This document shows positions 36,583 through 46,100 of a stretch of 64,000 bases of DNA, piece after piece. The notes below the pieces were generated by a model. That model made no database searches. It had not been told where the DNA came from and saw only the letters and a program-made list of their open reading frames with translations. Both the position numbers and the translations under genes were made by a program. The DNA lies in assembly GCA_947493495.1 (NCBI GenBank), contig CANLRN010000006.1, positions 1-64,000 on the forward strand, written 5' to 3'. How positions within the stretch are numbered: position 1 is the first letter of the stretch; each line of letters opens with the position of its first letter. Origin of the DNA: an uncultured Aquimarina sp. (GTDB taxonomy: Bacteria; Bacteroidota; Bacteroidia; Flavobacteriales; Flavobacteriaceae).

Positions 36583-37878
36583 CTACTTAAAATAATTTTT
36601 AAAACTCTTTAATCTAAAATTGGGAACCAAACTTTCCAAATATTCTTTTAAAGTAGCGTTTGTGAGTTTATAAACTAGAAAATACCATCCTGGTATCAAT
36701 AAGACTATCATAGAAAACGTAATTAAAATAGTAACCATTTCTAATGAAAACTGTGCTCCAATTACTATAGTAATTGGCAAAATTAATAACGTTAGTAAAT
36801 TCCAATAGAAGCCTAAATCAGTTCTTCCGGTAGCAATTAGTAAACTTCCAACAGGATTACCTATAGCTCTAAAAATCATATAAATTGAAAGTATCCTTAC
36901 GAGAAATATGATGCTTTCATATTCCTCACCATATAAAACATTTACAGCAATTGGTGCTGCAATAAACAGGCAAAGATAAATAGGAATGTTAATGCTCGAA
37001 ACTATATTTAAAAGTTTCAAATAGCTCTTTTTCAACATTTTTACATCATCTTGCATTTTAGCTAAAACTGGACTAGCCACTTTAGTAAAAATAGGATTGA
37101 ATATCTGTGCTGGTCTAAATACCAACTGTTTTGCCAAACTGTATCCTCCTAATAATTCCGAACCAAATAGTTTGCCTATAATTAAAATATCTAAATCCCT
37201 ATTAAAATAGTTTACAATCTGTCCTCCTACCTGAAATAATCCAATTTTTAGAAAAGGTTTAGTTTCTAAAAAAACAAAATGAAATAACAATCCATAATGA
37301 ATCAGCCCTATAATTAAATAAACAATATTGCTTATAAAATATTGAAATAAGGCAGATAAAATGAGTGCATAAACACCTTGTTCATACCAAGCTAAAATTA
37401 TAGCAAGAATAAGAGATAAAACTGCCGAAATAATTTCGACTAATGCAATCCTTTTAAATTTAAGTTCTTTTTCAAAAATTGTTTTGAACTGTCTTCCAAT
37501 ACTTGATAAAATAAGGCTCAGTGCCATTAACCTAATTAAACTTGATAATTCCCGATTCTCATAAAACTCCCCTATAAAAGGGCTTATTAAATAAATGATA
37601 ATAAAAAGTAATAAGCTAAAAAAAATATTTATCCAATATAAGCTTGAATATTCTTGTTTTTTAATATCTTGTTTATAAAGTATTGCGGAAGATAATCCCA
37701 TATCCATAAACAAATTCATAAATCCCATTACAAACAGGACTAATGCCATCAACCCAAAATCTTCTTTTTCCAAATAACGAGCAAGAATGGAAATTTTAAG
37801 CAACGAACAAAGAGCTAGTATTATTGAATTAAGAGTTGTCCATTTAACCCCGGAAACTGTCTGTTTTTTGAGGTTCAT
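36583..37878 (-). CDS. wzx: Wzx/WzxC-like flippase, right operon
   Basis: A 431-residue MOP-superfamily flippase. The start LKKQTVSGVKWTTLNSIILALCSLLKISILARYLEKEDFGLMALV is typical of WzxC-type proteins, followed by about eleven more helices. LDILIIGKLFGSELLGGYSLAKQL near residue 226 matches the family. It is the last gene of the tightly coupled run rfbB-rfbA-formyltransferase-wecE-wecF-wzx, overlapping the wecF stop as ATGA. This order matches the place of wzxE beside wecE/wecF in the E. coli ECA operon. The likely cargo is the ECA-like lipid-linked sugar. Confidence 0.88.
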   Translation of the reverse strand: MNLKKQTVSGVKWTTLNSIILALCSLLKISILARYLEKEDFGLMALVLFVMGFMNLFMDMGLSSAILYKQDIKKQEYSSLYWINIFFSLLLFIIIYLISPFIGEFYENRELSSLIRLMALSLILSSIGRQFKTIFEKELKFKRIALVEIISAVLSLILAIILAWYEQGVYALILSALFQYFISNIVYLIIGLIHYGLLFHFVFLETKPFLKIGLFQVGGQIVNYFNRDLDILIIGKLFGSELLGGYSLAKQLVFRPAQIFNPIFTKVASPVLAKMQDDVKMLKKSYLKLLNIVSSINIPIYLCLFIAAPIAVNVLYGEEYESIIFLVRILSIYMIFRAIGNPVGSLLIATGRTDLGFYWNLLTLLILPITIVIGAQFSLEMVTILITFSMIVLLIPGWYFLVYKLTNATLKEYLESLVPNFRLKSFKNYFK

Positions 37879-39044
37879 GAAAGTATATTATTAATTTGTA
37901 ATTTAAGTTCTTCTTCCAATTTATCGATACCTATTTCATTTAATAAGATTTCACGATTGGTTTTTATCTGGTCTTTATTTAACTTACGGAAGGCTTCAGT
38001 ATTTTCCGACACTAAATCTTTATTAATAGAAAATATATACACTCCTATTCGCTTAAGAAAATGATAGAATGTATTGCGCTCATCCAAAAAAACCTTCGCT
38101 CCCATCCATAACATTGCTAGTATATTACCTACTGCCTGTTGTCGATAATGATTCATAATTACAAAACCACATTTCTGTACTAGCTTCGTATAATCTTCCA
38201 AAGGCATAAAGTCCAGTATTGGTTCAAAATTATGCTCAAATTGTTTTTTTCCAAGACTTGCAATCTGTTGTGCATACTCTTTACTCCCATAATTAAGGGG
38301 CGTAATTATTTTTTGATCTGTAATATTTAGTTTTGATATAAGCTCTAATGCTTCTATATGATTATTGGTAATTGATGCTGAATTTCCTAACAAAATATTG
38401 TCCCCATTAACACTTGTGTCTTCATTTCCTTTAAAAATAAATTCTAAAGGATAATAGGTCATTTTTATGTGGTTTGCATTTTCATTAATTATAGTATACT
38501 TTTTTAAAAAATCAAAATCCTCTTTATGCAATATCCCAACATTCCCTACTTTTTTAGCCGCTTTCAAAATTGAATGCTCTGGTAATAAGCTTTTCTTAAA
38601 AATCGTGTAGTAGATTGGCCTCAAACTATTTTTGATTCGATTCTTGAAAGAAGTTTTTTGAAATCTTTTTTTTGATTCTTTTCCGATCATTAAATTTTTA
38701 AACGCCTTTGGGTTGTCATAAATTTCACCACCCCAAAAAAGCCAAAGAAATCGCACAGAATTACCTAAGTCCAAGACAATTTTACTTTGAAAATATTTGA
38801 GACCGTGTAAAACAACCAGATCATATTTTTTAATTTTATCAAGAAGCTTTGAAAAATCAAGTTGCCATACCTTAACTATTTCAACATTATCGGCAGGTTC
38901 TACAAACTTCAATTTTTCTGCTCCATTTTCTAAATATATAAGAAAATGATTTTGATCTGGAAATGCTTTTTCAAATTGCCAGTTAGCACTTTTTATAAAT
39001 TTCTCATCGGGGGCAATATGTAAAATTCTAGTGTTACTTTTCAT
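37875..39044 (-). CDS. wecF: WecF-like 4-amino-4-deoxyfucose transferase (GT56)
   Basis: About 389 residues from the ATG at 39044; a TTG three codons earlier is less likely. It matches the GT56 family, whose member WecF adds Fuc4NAc to ManNAcA-GlcNAc-PP-undecaprenol. Seen: RILHIAPDEKF near the start, the LLGNSASITNNHIEALELI segment (about 226-244), ITPLNYGSKEYAQQI (about 254-268), FMPLEDYTKLVQKC and the signature MNHYRQQAVGNILAML (about 302-317). It overlaps the wecE end by 11 bases. Together with wecA and wecG in the same locus this completes the three glycosyl steps of an ECA-like unit. Confidence 0.85.
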   Translation of the reverse strand: MKSNTRILHIAPDEKFIKSANWQFEKAFPDQNHFLIYLENGAEKLKFVEPADNVEIVKVWQLDFSKLLDKIKKYDLVVLHGLKYFQSKIVLDLGNSVRFLWLFWGGEIYDNPKAFKNLMIGKESKKRFQKTSFKNRIKNSLRPIYYTIFKKSLLPEHSILKAAKKVGNVGILHKEDFDFLKKYTIINENANHIKMTYYPLEFIFKGNEDTSVNGDNILLGNSASITNNHIEALELISKLNITDQKIITPLNYGSKEYAQQIASLGKKQFEHNFEPILDFMPLEDYTKLVQKCGFVIMNHYRQQAVGNILAMLWMGAKVFLDERNTFYHFLKRIGVYIFSINKDLVSENTEAFRKLNKDQIKTNREILLNEIGIDKLEEELKLQINNILS

Positions 39045-40161
39045 AAAATGCAACTACCTCACTTATAATAGTTTCTATTTCTGATTTTTCCAATTCATAA
39101 AACATAGGTAATCTTACTAAACAACCTGTATAATGATCAGACATGGGCAACTCATAAGATTCTTTATTATTATCGAGGTAATATGGGCTTTTGTGAAGGC
39201 TCAGATAATGAAAAACACAATGTATACCTTTACTTTTTAAATATGATATTAACGAATTTCTTTCCTCTTCTGAGCGCGTAACCAAATAAAACATATGAGC
39301 ATTATTTGTTGCAAAAGAAGGGATTATAGGTAGGTGTACTTTATCTTTTATAATTGATAATCCTTCAAAATATAGTTGCCAGTTTTCTATTCTTTTCTCT
39401 TGTATTGTGTTTAGATTTTCTAATTGAGCAAATAAGAAGGCCGCAATAATTTCTGAAGGCAAAAAAGAAGAACCAGTATCCACCCATCCGTATTTATCAA
39501 CTTCACCTTTAAAAAAGGCCGATCTATTCGTTCCTTTTTCCCAAATAACCTCCGCTCGGTCTATAAACTTTTCATTATTTATAGCAAGCATTCCTCCTTC
39601 TCCTGAGATTAGATTTTTGGTTTCATGAAAAGAAAAAGCGCCTAAATCACCTATACTTCCTAAAGGTTTTCCTTTATAAAAAGAATCTATTGCCTGGGCT
39701 GCATCTTCAACAACGTAGATGTTATTCTTTTTTGCAATACTTAATATAACATCCATATCGCACGCTATTCCAGCATAATGCACAACCACTATTGCCTTAG
39801 TTTTTGAAGTAATTAATTTTTCAATAGATTGTTCATCAATTCCTGGATGATCTTTTCTACTATCTGCAAATACTATTTTAGCTCCTTGCCGTACAAATGC
39901 AAGTGCAGAAGAAACAAAGGTATATGATGGCACTATCACCTCATCTCCTGGTCCTATATTTAGTAGAATTGCTGCCATTTCCAAAGCATCTGTACAAGAA
40001 GTCGAAAGCAGTGTTTTTTTAAATCCATAATGGTCCTCAAAAAACTGTTGGCATTTTTTAGTAAAAATTCCATTTCCTGAAATTTTACCAGAATTCACTG
40101 CGTCTTCAATATATTTTGTTTCTTTTCCGGTAAGAAAAGGCTTATTGAATGGTATTTTCAT
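39034..40161 (-). CDS. wecE: dTDP-4-amino-4,6-dideoxygalactose transaminase
   Basis: A 375-residue PLP-dependent aminotransferase converting dTDP-4-keto-6-deoxyglucose to dTDP-Fuc4N. The PLP lysine is Lys182 in AFSFHETKN; the FHETKN form is characteristic of WecE/RffA. The pyridine-binding Asp153 is in VEDAAQ, and YTFVSSALAFVRQGA (about 80-94) and the start IPFNKPFLTGKE are standard. ATG at 40161 overlaps the formyltransferase stop as ATGA, a sign of translational coupling. Its product is predicted to be formylated by that neighbour and used by WecF. Confidence 0.92.
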   Translation of the reverse strand: MKIPFNKPFLTGKETKYIEDAVNSGKISGNGIFTKKCQQFFEDHYGFKKTLLSTSCTDALEMAAILLNIGPGDEVIVPSYTFVSSALAFVRQGAKIVFADSRKDHPGIDEQSIEKLITSKTKAIVVVHYAGIACDMDVILSIAKKNNIYVVEDAAQAIDSFYKGKPLGSIGDLGAFSFHETKNLISGEGGMLAINNEKFIDRAEVIWEKGTNRSAFFKGEVDKYGWVDTGSSFLPSEIIAAFLFAQLENLNTIQEKRIENWQLYFEGLSIIKDKVHLPIIPSFATNNAHMFYLVTRSEEERNSLISYLKSKGIHCVFHYLSLHKSPYYLDNNKESYELPMSDHYTGCLVRLPMFYELEKSEIETIISEVVAFYEK

Positions 40162-41045
40162 AATAACCTCACTCTAAATTTTTTCAATGATAAAACATCC
40201 TCTTTGGAGTCATCATAAATTGCTTTATTTATTTGGATAAGTCCAATACCGCAAACAAATATGGGGTTATCTTTTTTGTAAAAAATTAATTTTCCAGGAG
40301 TTCGATTTTCTATTTTCACGTCCTGAATAACTGTTACATCAAGAATTCTAATTTTGCGGCCTTCTATTGTTGTAAAAGCGCCCTTATATGGATAACCTAC
40401 TGCATCTACAAATCTTTTAATTTGATCTGCATCTATACTCCAGTCAATCTTATAATCTTCTTCGTCTCTCCATAAACTGTACGTTGCTTCATCTTCATTT
40501 TGTGTCTTAGATGCTAATTTCTTTTGATTTTTAATAACTTCAAATATATTCAATACCAATTTCGAATAACAGGTTGTAATCTCTTTGATAGCTTTTTCAA
40601 TTTTTATTGGATATTCAACAGGGATTGATTCTTGATCAATAATTGCACCTTTGTCATATTCTTCGGATGCTAATAAAGCAGTGACTCCAATTTTAGATTC
40701 TCCTTTTATTAAACAAGATACTAAGGGTGCAAACCCTCTGTATTTTGGCAATAAAGAGTCATGAAGAACTATAAGCGTACATTTTGATTGGGTATCAATC
40801 ATCCATCTCCAGGAAATTGCTATACTATATTCTGAGACGGGTAAACCAGTTTTCTCTTTTCGATTATAACATCTAATTTCATTTGATTGACATAATGATA
40901 TAATTTCATTTGAATAATCATTCTGAACACTTTTGTCTTGTCCATAAACCACAAAATTTATTAAGGAAGTATTATTGGTATTAATAAGTGATTCAAGCAC
41001 CTTAAACCCTTTCAATGTCATTAGATATAGTGTAATCTGATTCAT
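40158..41045 (-). CDS. Sugar N-formyltransferase-like protein
   Basis: A 295-residue protein with the formyltransferase fold of methionyl-tRNA and sugar formyltransferases, using N10-formyl-tetrahydrofolate. The core HDSLLPKYRGFAP (95-107) supplies catalytic His95, and Asp131 in SEEYDKGAII is the usual acid. The Asn two residues before the His in the classic NxH triad is Val93 here, which may mark a subfamily. A C-terminal domain (about 195-290) resembles the FMT tail. It lies where wecD lies in E. coli, between rfbA and wecE, overlapping both by 1 to 4 bases. It is predicted to formylate dTDP-Fuc4N in the cytoplasm. Confidence 0.8.
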   Translation of the reverse strand: MNQITLYLMTLKGFKVLESLINTNNTSLINFVVYGQDKSVQNDYSNEIISLCQSNEIRCYNRKEKTGLPVSEYSIAISWRWMIDTQSKCTLIVLHDSLLPKYRGFAPLVSCLIKGESKIGVTALLASEEYDKGAIIDQESIPVEYPIKIEKAIKEITTCYSKLVLNIFEVIKNQKKLASKTQNEDEATYSLWRDEEDYKIDWSIDADQIKRFVDAVGYPYKGAFTTIEGRKIRILDVTVIQDVKIENRTPGKLIFYKKDNPIFVCGIGLIQINKAIYDDSKEDVLSLKKFRVRLL

Positions 41046-41908
41046 TAAGTTTTGATTAAGTTGATCAAATATTCTCCATATCCACTTTTACCGTATTTTT
41101 TAGCCAGTGCACGTAATTGACTTTCATTTATAAAATTGCTTCTATATGCTATTTCTTCTATACAACTTATTTTAAAACCTTGTCTTTTTTCTATGACTCT
41201 CACAAAATCTGAAGCATCATGAAGCGACTCAAAAGTGCCTGTATCTAACCAAGCAGTGCCTCTATCAAGAACACCTACATCCAACTTTCCTCTTTCTAAA
41301 TAGATCTTATTTACATCTGTAATTTCAAGTTCTCCTCTGTCGCTTGGCTTTAACGATTTAGCAATTTTAACAACATCATTATCATAAAAATAAAGCCCTG
41401 GTATTGCAAAATTAGATTTTGGTATTTCAGGTTTTTCTTCTATCGAAAGAGCTTTGAAATTCTCATCAAACTCTACGACTCCATAACGTTCAGGATCATG
41501 TACCCGATATGCAAAAATCGTAGCTCCATCAGGGTTTGCTTTTGATTTCAATAACTTTGGAAGTCCAGAACCATAAAATATATTATCTCCTAGAACCAAA
41601 GCTACTTTATCTTTTCCAATGAAATTTTCTCCAATAATAAATGCTTCTGCCAGTCCGTTAGGTTTTTCTTGTATCTGATAAAAGAAATTACACCCCAAAT
41701 CTTTGCCATTTCCCAATAAACTCTTAAACAAGGGCAAATGCTCTGGTGTAGAAATTATAAGTATTTCTCTAATTCCAGCCATTAGGAGTATGGATAGCGG
41801 ATAGTATATCATGGGTTTATCATAAACTGGCATAAGCTGTTTACTAACTGCCATTGTTAATGGATACAATCTGGTTCCAGAGCCGCCAGCTAATATAATT
41901 CCTTTCAT
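41045..41908 (-). CDS. rfbA: Glucose-1-phosphate thymidylyltransferase, copy 1
   Basis: A 287-residue enzyme making dTDP-glucose from Glc-1-P and dTTP. It has the nucleotidyltransferase signature [20 protein letters not shown] at the start, [14 protein letters not shown] (about 103-116), and the C-terminal [17 protein letters not shown]. It is full length and starts with ATG at 41908. It sits between rfbB and the formyltransferase in the ECA-like run, so it corresponds to rffH. A close paralogue at 49822-50679 belongs to the rhamnose set. Confidence 0.95.
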   Translation of the reverse strand: MKGIILAGGSGTRLYPLTMAVSKQLMPVYDKPMIYYPLSILLMAGIREILIISTPEHLPLFKSLLGNGKDLGCNFFYQIQEKPNGLAEAFIIGENFIGKDKVALVLGDNIFYGSGLPKLLKSKANPDGATIFAYRVHDPERYGVVEFDENFKALSIEEKPEIPKSNFAIPGLYFYDNDVVKIAKSLKPSDRGELEITDVNKIYLERGKLDVGVLDRGTAWLDTGTFESLHDASDFVRVIEKRQGFKISCIEEIAYRSNFINESQLRALAKKYGKSGYGEYLINLIKT

Positions 41909-41943
41909 TAATTTCCTAGTTTAATACCGTCAAATAAATTAGT

Positions 41944-42996
41944 CTATTGTCCATATTGTCCTTCGTAATATTTCAAATACTCACCCGAAGTTACACTTTT
42001 TAACCAATCATTATTGCTTAAATACCAATCGATAGTTTTTGACAAACCTTCTTCAAAAGTAACGGAAGGTTCCCAACCTAGTTCTTTATTAATTTTTGAA
42101 GCATCGATTGCATAGCGCAAGTCATGACCTGGTCTATCCTTCACATAAGTGATTAGTTGCTCTGACGTTTTTTTGGGCCTTTCTAACTTCTCATCCATCA
42201 ATTTACACAAGAGCTTTACCAAATCTATATTTTTCCATTCATTAAAACCTCCAATATTATACGTTTCTGATTTTTTCCCTTTATGAAACAACAAATCAAT
42301 AGCAATTGCGTGGTCTTTTACATACAACCAATCTCTTGTATAGTTACCGTCGCCATATACTGGTAAAGGTTTTTTATTTATAATGTTATTTACAAATAAT
42401 GGTATTAACTTTTCCGGAAAATGGTTAGGTCCATAATTATTAGAGCAATTACTAATCAAATAAGGGAGTTTATAGGTTTCTCCATATGCTCTAACAAAAT
42501 GGTCAGAACTAGCCTTAGAAGCTGAATAAGGAGAATTAGGGTCATAGGAAGTGCTTTCAGTAAAAAAGCCAGTTTCTCCTAGAGAGCCATACACCTCATC
42601 CGTGCTAATATGATAAAATACTTTATCTTTCCATTGGTTACTCCATATATTTTTAAAGGCATTTAGTAATATCATTGTGCCCATTATGTTGGTTCTGGCA
42701 AATGATAGTGGATCAGTTATAGAACGATCCACGTGACTTTCAGCCGCTAGATGAATAACATCATCAAATCTATATTTTTCAAAAATCGAATTAATAAATT
42801 TTTCGTCTGCAATATCTCCTTTAAGAAAAGTATAATTTTCACTTTCCTCGACGTCCTTTAAGTTCTCAAGGTTGCCTGCATAGGTCAACTTATCAAGATT
42901 AAAAATATTATATGAAGGATAGCATGTTACAAACCTTCTAACTACATGCGACCCTATAAACCCTGCACCGCCAGTAATTAATATCTTTTTACTCAT
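41944..42996 (-). CDS. rfbB: dTDP-glucose 4,6-dehydratase, copy 1
   Basis: A 350-residue NAD-dependent extended SDR making dTDP-4-keto-6-deoxyglucose, the substrate for WecE. It shows ITGGAGFIGSHVVRRF (about 6-21), HISTDEVYGSLG with the Thr-Asp-Glu triad (about 128-139) and the Tyr-x3-Lys in PYSASKASSDHFVRAYGETY (about 155-174). GNYTRDWLYVKDH is conserved. ATG at 42996. It is the first gene of the run rfbB-rfbA-formyltransferase-wecE-wecF-wzx and corresponds to rffG. A second rfbB is at 50764-51774. Confidence 0.95.
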   Translation of the reverse strand: MSKKILITGGAGFIGSHVVRRFVTCYPSYNIFNLDKLTYAGNLENLKDVEESENYTFLKGDIADEKFINSIFEKYRFDDVIHLAAESHVDRSITDPLSFARTNIMGTMILLNAFKNIWSNQWKDKVFYHISTDEVYGSLGETGFFTESTSYDPNSPYSASKASSDHFVRAYGETYKLPYLISNCSNNYGPNHFPEKLIPLFVNNIINKKPLPVYGDGNYTRDWLYVKDHAIAIDLLFHKGKKSETYNIGGFNEWKNIDLVKLLCKLMDEKLERPKKTSEQLITYVKDRPGHDLRYAIDASKINKELGWEPSVTFEEGLSKTIDWYLSNNDWLKSVTSGEYLKYYEGQYGQ

Positions 42997-43018
42997 TGTA
43001 CGAACATTTTTATAAAAT

Positions 43019-43588
43019 CTACTTCACCGAATATTCCTGGAACAAACCTTTTTGACCAACCGTTCCTTTAAACCCTTCCCTATCAAAAACATAAAATCTT
43101 AGCTTTTGAAAATCAACAATAGGTGTGTTTACAGTATAAAGTACATATTTATTCCCATTAAACTCTTTCAATTGCGGTTTAAATACCCAAGCTTCATTCT
43201 TTCTTTTCTTCTTCTTAGAATATGCGGATAGTTTATCTAAATCCTCGTCATAAACAAAAGCTTCTACCGTAAATGTATACTTTTCAACCACACTTGGTGT
43301 AATATCATCCTGCAGTTTAAGTATTAAAACATAATTATCCTTTTTTCTTTCAAACATTCCAAAACCTTTAACAGTCAAGTCATTCGTTAAAACAAATTCT
43401 ACGTCCTCCCGATTTTCCATGTCCTCTAATCCAGATAACAAATGGTCCTCTAGAGTTACACTTTTCTTTTTTTCGACAACTTGTTCTATTTTAACTTTAG
43501 AATCTTCTTTTATTTCCTCCTTTTTAGGATCGTTTTTACAAGAAGAAAAAAAAGAACATATAATAAAGCTTATTACTATTTTTTTCAT
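43019..43588 (-). CDS. Predicted lipoprotein, unknown function
   Basis: A 189-residue protein with a lipoprotein signal: MKKIVISFIICSFFSSC, with Cys17 as the likely lipid site, followed by a Lys/Glu-rich linker (residues 18-45). The remainder is predicted mostly beta strand (VEFVLTNDLTVKGFGMF, YTFTVEAFVYDED). No family is recognised. It lies 24 bases downstream of the FISUMP lipoprotein gene and 22 bases upstream of rfbB, so it is cotranscribed with nucleotide-sugar genes. Its place suggests a role at the outer membrane linked to the glycan, but nothing in the sequence proves this. Confidence 0.75.
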   Translation of the reverse strand: MKKIVISFIICSFFSSCKNDPKKEEIKEDSKVKIEQVVEKKKSVTLEDHLLSGLEDMENREDVEFVLTNDLTVKGFGMFERKKDNYVLILKLQDDITPSVVEKYTFTVEAFVYDEDLDKLSAYSKKKKRKNEAWVFKPQLKEFNGNKYVLYTVNTPIVDFQKLRFYVFDREGFKGTVGQKGLFQEYSVK

Positions 43589-43612
43589 TTTAAAACTAAT
43601 AATTTTATAAGA

Positions 43613-44878
43613 TTAATCCTTAATACATCTTATGTTGTGAACAGGAGGTGATGCTCCATCAAATATATCCAAGAAAAAGTCACGTGTGTTACCAAAAGTT
43701 GTACTAACTTTATCAGAATTATAATTTATACTTATAACAGAATAATCAATAAGACCACTACTATTTCTTTCGAGATGGTCAATTATAAAAGTTGCTTTTT
43801 TTCCAGATTCTTTACTATTATATACTAGAGAGACACCACTTACTTCTCGAAGTAAATGTCCACCAGGAAGAGCCGAGAACATGGAATAATTATTAGATTC
43901 AAGATTTGAAGGCTCCCATAATAAACTACTGTTATCTTTTAGATACTTAGCCGCTATTTCATTCCCTCCTAAATAGTTTATTAAGATACTCCAATCTGTT
44001 TCTTTAGGAAGTCTCCACCCAGAAGGACAACAACAACCCTCGTGATCATAAAACTCTCCATATAACTGTGCTATTTCTTCTCCTAGGGAATCATCTCGAA
44101 AATTATTTTCTTGAATTCTAAGGTTTTCCGCCATCCAAGTCTGATCCCCAATTTTCACCCACTTATATTCATATCTATCCCTTTCATCAATAAATGAACC
44201 CATATCAGAATAAAAATCTTTTTCTGTAGAAATTTCTATTTCATTTCCATATACAATAACATCTCCATTTTCTGCAAAAGATCTTATATAATATTTTGTA
44301 GCTCTTTCTAAAACATTAATTTCATATTTATTCTCTTCAGAAACATAATTGCTTTCATTAAGGATTGCATCATCTATAGTCGGGTTACCAGAAGTATTGT
44401 AACAAATCCCAGTTCTAATAACTGGTGGAATACCTTCATTGGTTATTTCATACCCATCTCCATAAATAGAAAAAAGACCGACATATGTAATAGGAAGTGT
44501 TTTAATTACCGGATCGTTAGCTATTACTTCACCTTCAATTGATGCTTCTCCTGTATTACGTTCATTATCATAGGCGATAGCAGTTATTTTATTAATCCCT
44601 GTTTTCATATTCAATGAATTAATAGCGTAATCAAAGAAAGAATCTGGAGTACTGTGAACAATGCTATCATTAACATTGATTTCAACTTTATCAACTAAAC
44701 CATCAGGGTCATTTGATTTAATTTTAAGAATTATTGTTTCTCCTTTACTAACAGAAAAGTTATTATTTGGAACTTCAATCCTTATTAATGGTGAAGAACC
44801 CTCATTTGTTTCATCTCCACTACAATTCATAATTAATAAAAGAATTAAAGGAGAAAATATCAACTTGCAAATTTTCAT
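43613..44878 (-). CDS. FISUMP-domain lipoprotein
   Basis: About 421 residues from the ATG at 44878, which gives a clean lipoprotein signal MKICKLIFSPLILLLIMNCSG; a TTG eight codons earlier would overlap wecC. After the Cys come an Ig/cadherin-like beta domain (about 30-120: VEINVNDSIVHSTPDS), a second beta domain (RTGICYNTSGNPTID) and a C-terminal FISUMP domain with GDQTWMAENLRIQ (about 243-255) and CCCPSGWRLPKETDWSILINYLGG. These domains are known from surface proteins of Fibrobacter and Bacteroidota; their ligand is unknown. It is unexpected between wecC and rfbB. Confidence 0.85.
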   Translation of the reverse strand: MKICKLIFSPLILLLIMNCSGDETNEGSSPLIRIEVPNNNFSVSKGETIILKIKSNDPDGLVDKVEINVNDSIVHSTPDSFFDYAINSLNMKTGINKITAIAYDNERNTGEASIEGEVIANDPVIKTLPITYVGLFSIYGDGYEITNEGIPPVIRTGICYNTSGNPTIDDAILNESNYVSEENKYEINVLERATKYYIRSFAENGDVIVYGNEIEISTEKDFYSDMGSFIDERDRYEYKWVKIGDQTWMAENLRIQENNFRDDSLGEEIAQLYGEFYDHEGCCCPSGWRLPKETDWSILINYLGGNEIAAKYLKDNSSLLWEPSNLESNNYSMFSALPGGHLLREVSGVSLVYNSKESGKKATFIIDHLERNSSGLIDYSVISINYNSDKVSTTFGNTRDFFLDIFDGASPPVHNIRCIKD

Positions 44879-44883
44879 TTTAT

Positions 44884-46098
44884 TTATTCTATAATTCCAC
44901 AAAAATCCAATACCACTTTATTTATAGACAATTGTAAGCTTTTAAATTCTTTATGCGCAACTAAATAAACAATTATATCTGCCTTCTCTGCTGCTGCTTT
45001 ATAATTAGTAAGTTTAAATACGGTATGCGTTTCTATATTAGGTTCGACAATATAATAGTCCTCATTATTTGCATTCTGTAACACTTTTTGAGCAATATAT
45101 TTAGCTGGAGATTCTCTTAAATCATCAATATCAGGCTTAAAAGCAAGCCCCATTAGAGCAATACTAGGCTTTCTTCCATGTTTTAATTCAAATTCTAATT
45201 TAGCTGTCTGTACTTTTTCGGCACACCAAAAAGATTTATAGTTATTTATTTCTCTTGCCTTTCCGATTATTTGAGATTCCATAGGGTAATCTGCAACTAT
45301 GAAGTAAGGGTCTACAGCAATACAATGACCTCCCACTCCACATCCTGGTTGCAAAATATTAACTCTAGGATGTTTATTAGCTAAGTTGATTAATTCCCAT
45401 ACATTAATATCTGCTTTGTCACAGATTAAAGATAATTCATTTGCAAATGCAATTTGAACATCTCTCGAAGAGTTTTCCACCAACTTACACATCTCAGCAG
45501 TACGAGCATTGGTTTTATGTAATTCACCTTTTATAAATTGACGATAAAAAAACACTGCTTTTTCTGTTGATTTTTCATCTATTCCTCCTATAACCCGATC
45601 GTTATGTACTAATTCATACATCACATTACCCGGCAACACCCTTTCAGGACAATACGCAATATTTAGACTTCCTTTTAATTCTGGTCTTTCAGTATATATT
45701 AACCCCATCATTTTCTCTGTAGTTCCAATAGGAGAAGTAGACTCAATAATATAAAGATCATCTTTCTTTAACAATGGCAAAATGGCTCTAGTAGCAGCTT
45801 CTACAAATGATATATCTGGTTCATTTTTGTCTTTAAATGGTGTTGGAACTACAATTAAATAGTTATCAGCTTCTACTGGTTTTGTATCAGCTTTCAAATA
45901 GCCTTCATTGACAGCTTCTAAAACAGCTTTATCCAATTCGGGCTCCACGATATGTACTTTACCAGCATTAATGGTTTCTACAACTTTAGGATTCACATCA
46001 ACTCCGTGAACATAAGCTTTATTCTTTGCAATTAAAGCAGCTGTTGGGAGTCCTATATATCCCAATCCGACCATTAGTACACTTGGTTTCTTGTTCAT
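44884..46098 (-). CDS. wecC: UDP-N-acetyl-D-mannosamine dehydrogenase
   Basis: A 404-residue NAD-dependent enzyme oxidising UDP-ManNAc to UDP-ManNAcA. The Rossmann start is VLMVGLGYIGLPTAALIA, and the catalytic Cys is in QPGCGVGGHCIAVDPYF (about 254-270), the GGHC form typical of WecC/WbpA rather than Ugd. LVENSSRDVQIAFANELS and LAFKPDIDDLRESPA support it. ATG at 46098, 2 bases after the wecB stop. It supplies the donor for the WecG-like gene. Confidence 0.93.
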   Translation of the reverse strand: MNKKPSVLMVGLGYIGLPTAALIAKNKAYVHGVDVNPKVVETINAGKVHIVEPELDKAVLEAVNEGYLKADTKPVEADNYLIVVPTPFKDKNEPDISFVEAATRAILPLLKKDDLYIIESTSPIGTTEKMMGLIYTERPELKGSLNIAYCPERVLPGNVMYELVHNDRVIGGIDEKSTEKAVFFYRQFIKGELHKTNARTAEMCKLVENSSRDVQIAFANELSLICDKADINVWELINLANKHPRVNILQPGCGVGGHCIAVDPYFIVADYPMESQIIGKAREINNYKSFWCAEKVQTAKLEFELKHGRKPSIALMGLAFKPDIDDLRESPAKYIAQKVLQNANNEDYYIVEPNIETHTVFKLTNYKAAAEKADIIVYLVAHKEFKSLQLSINKVVLDFCGIIE

Positions 46099-46100
46099 TT

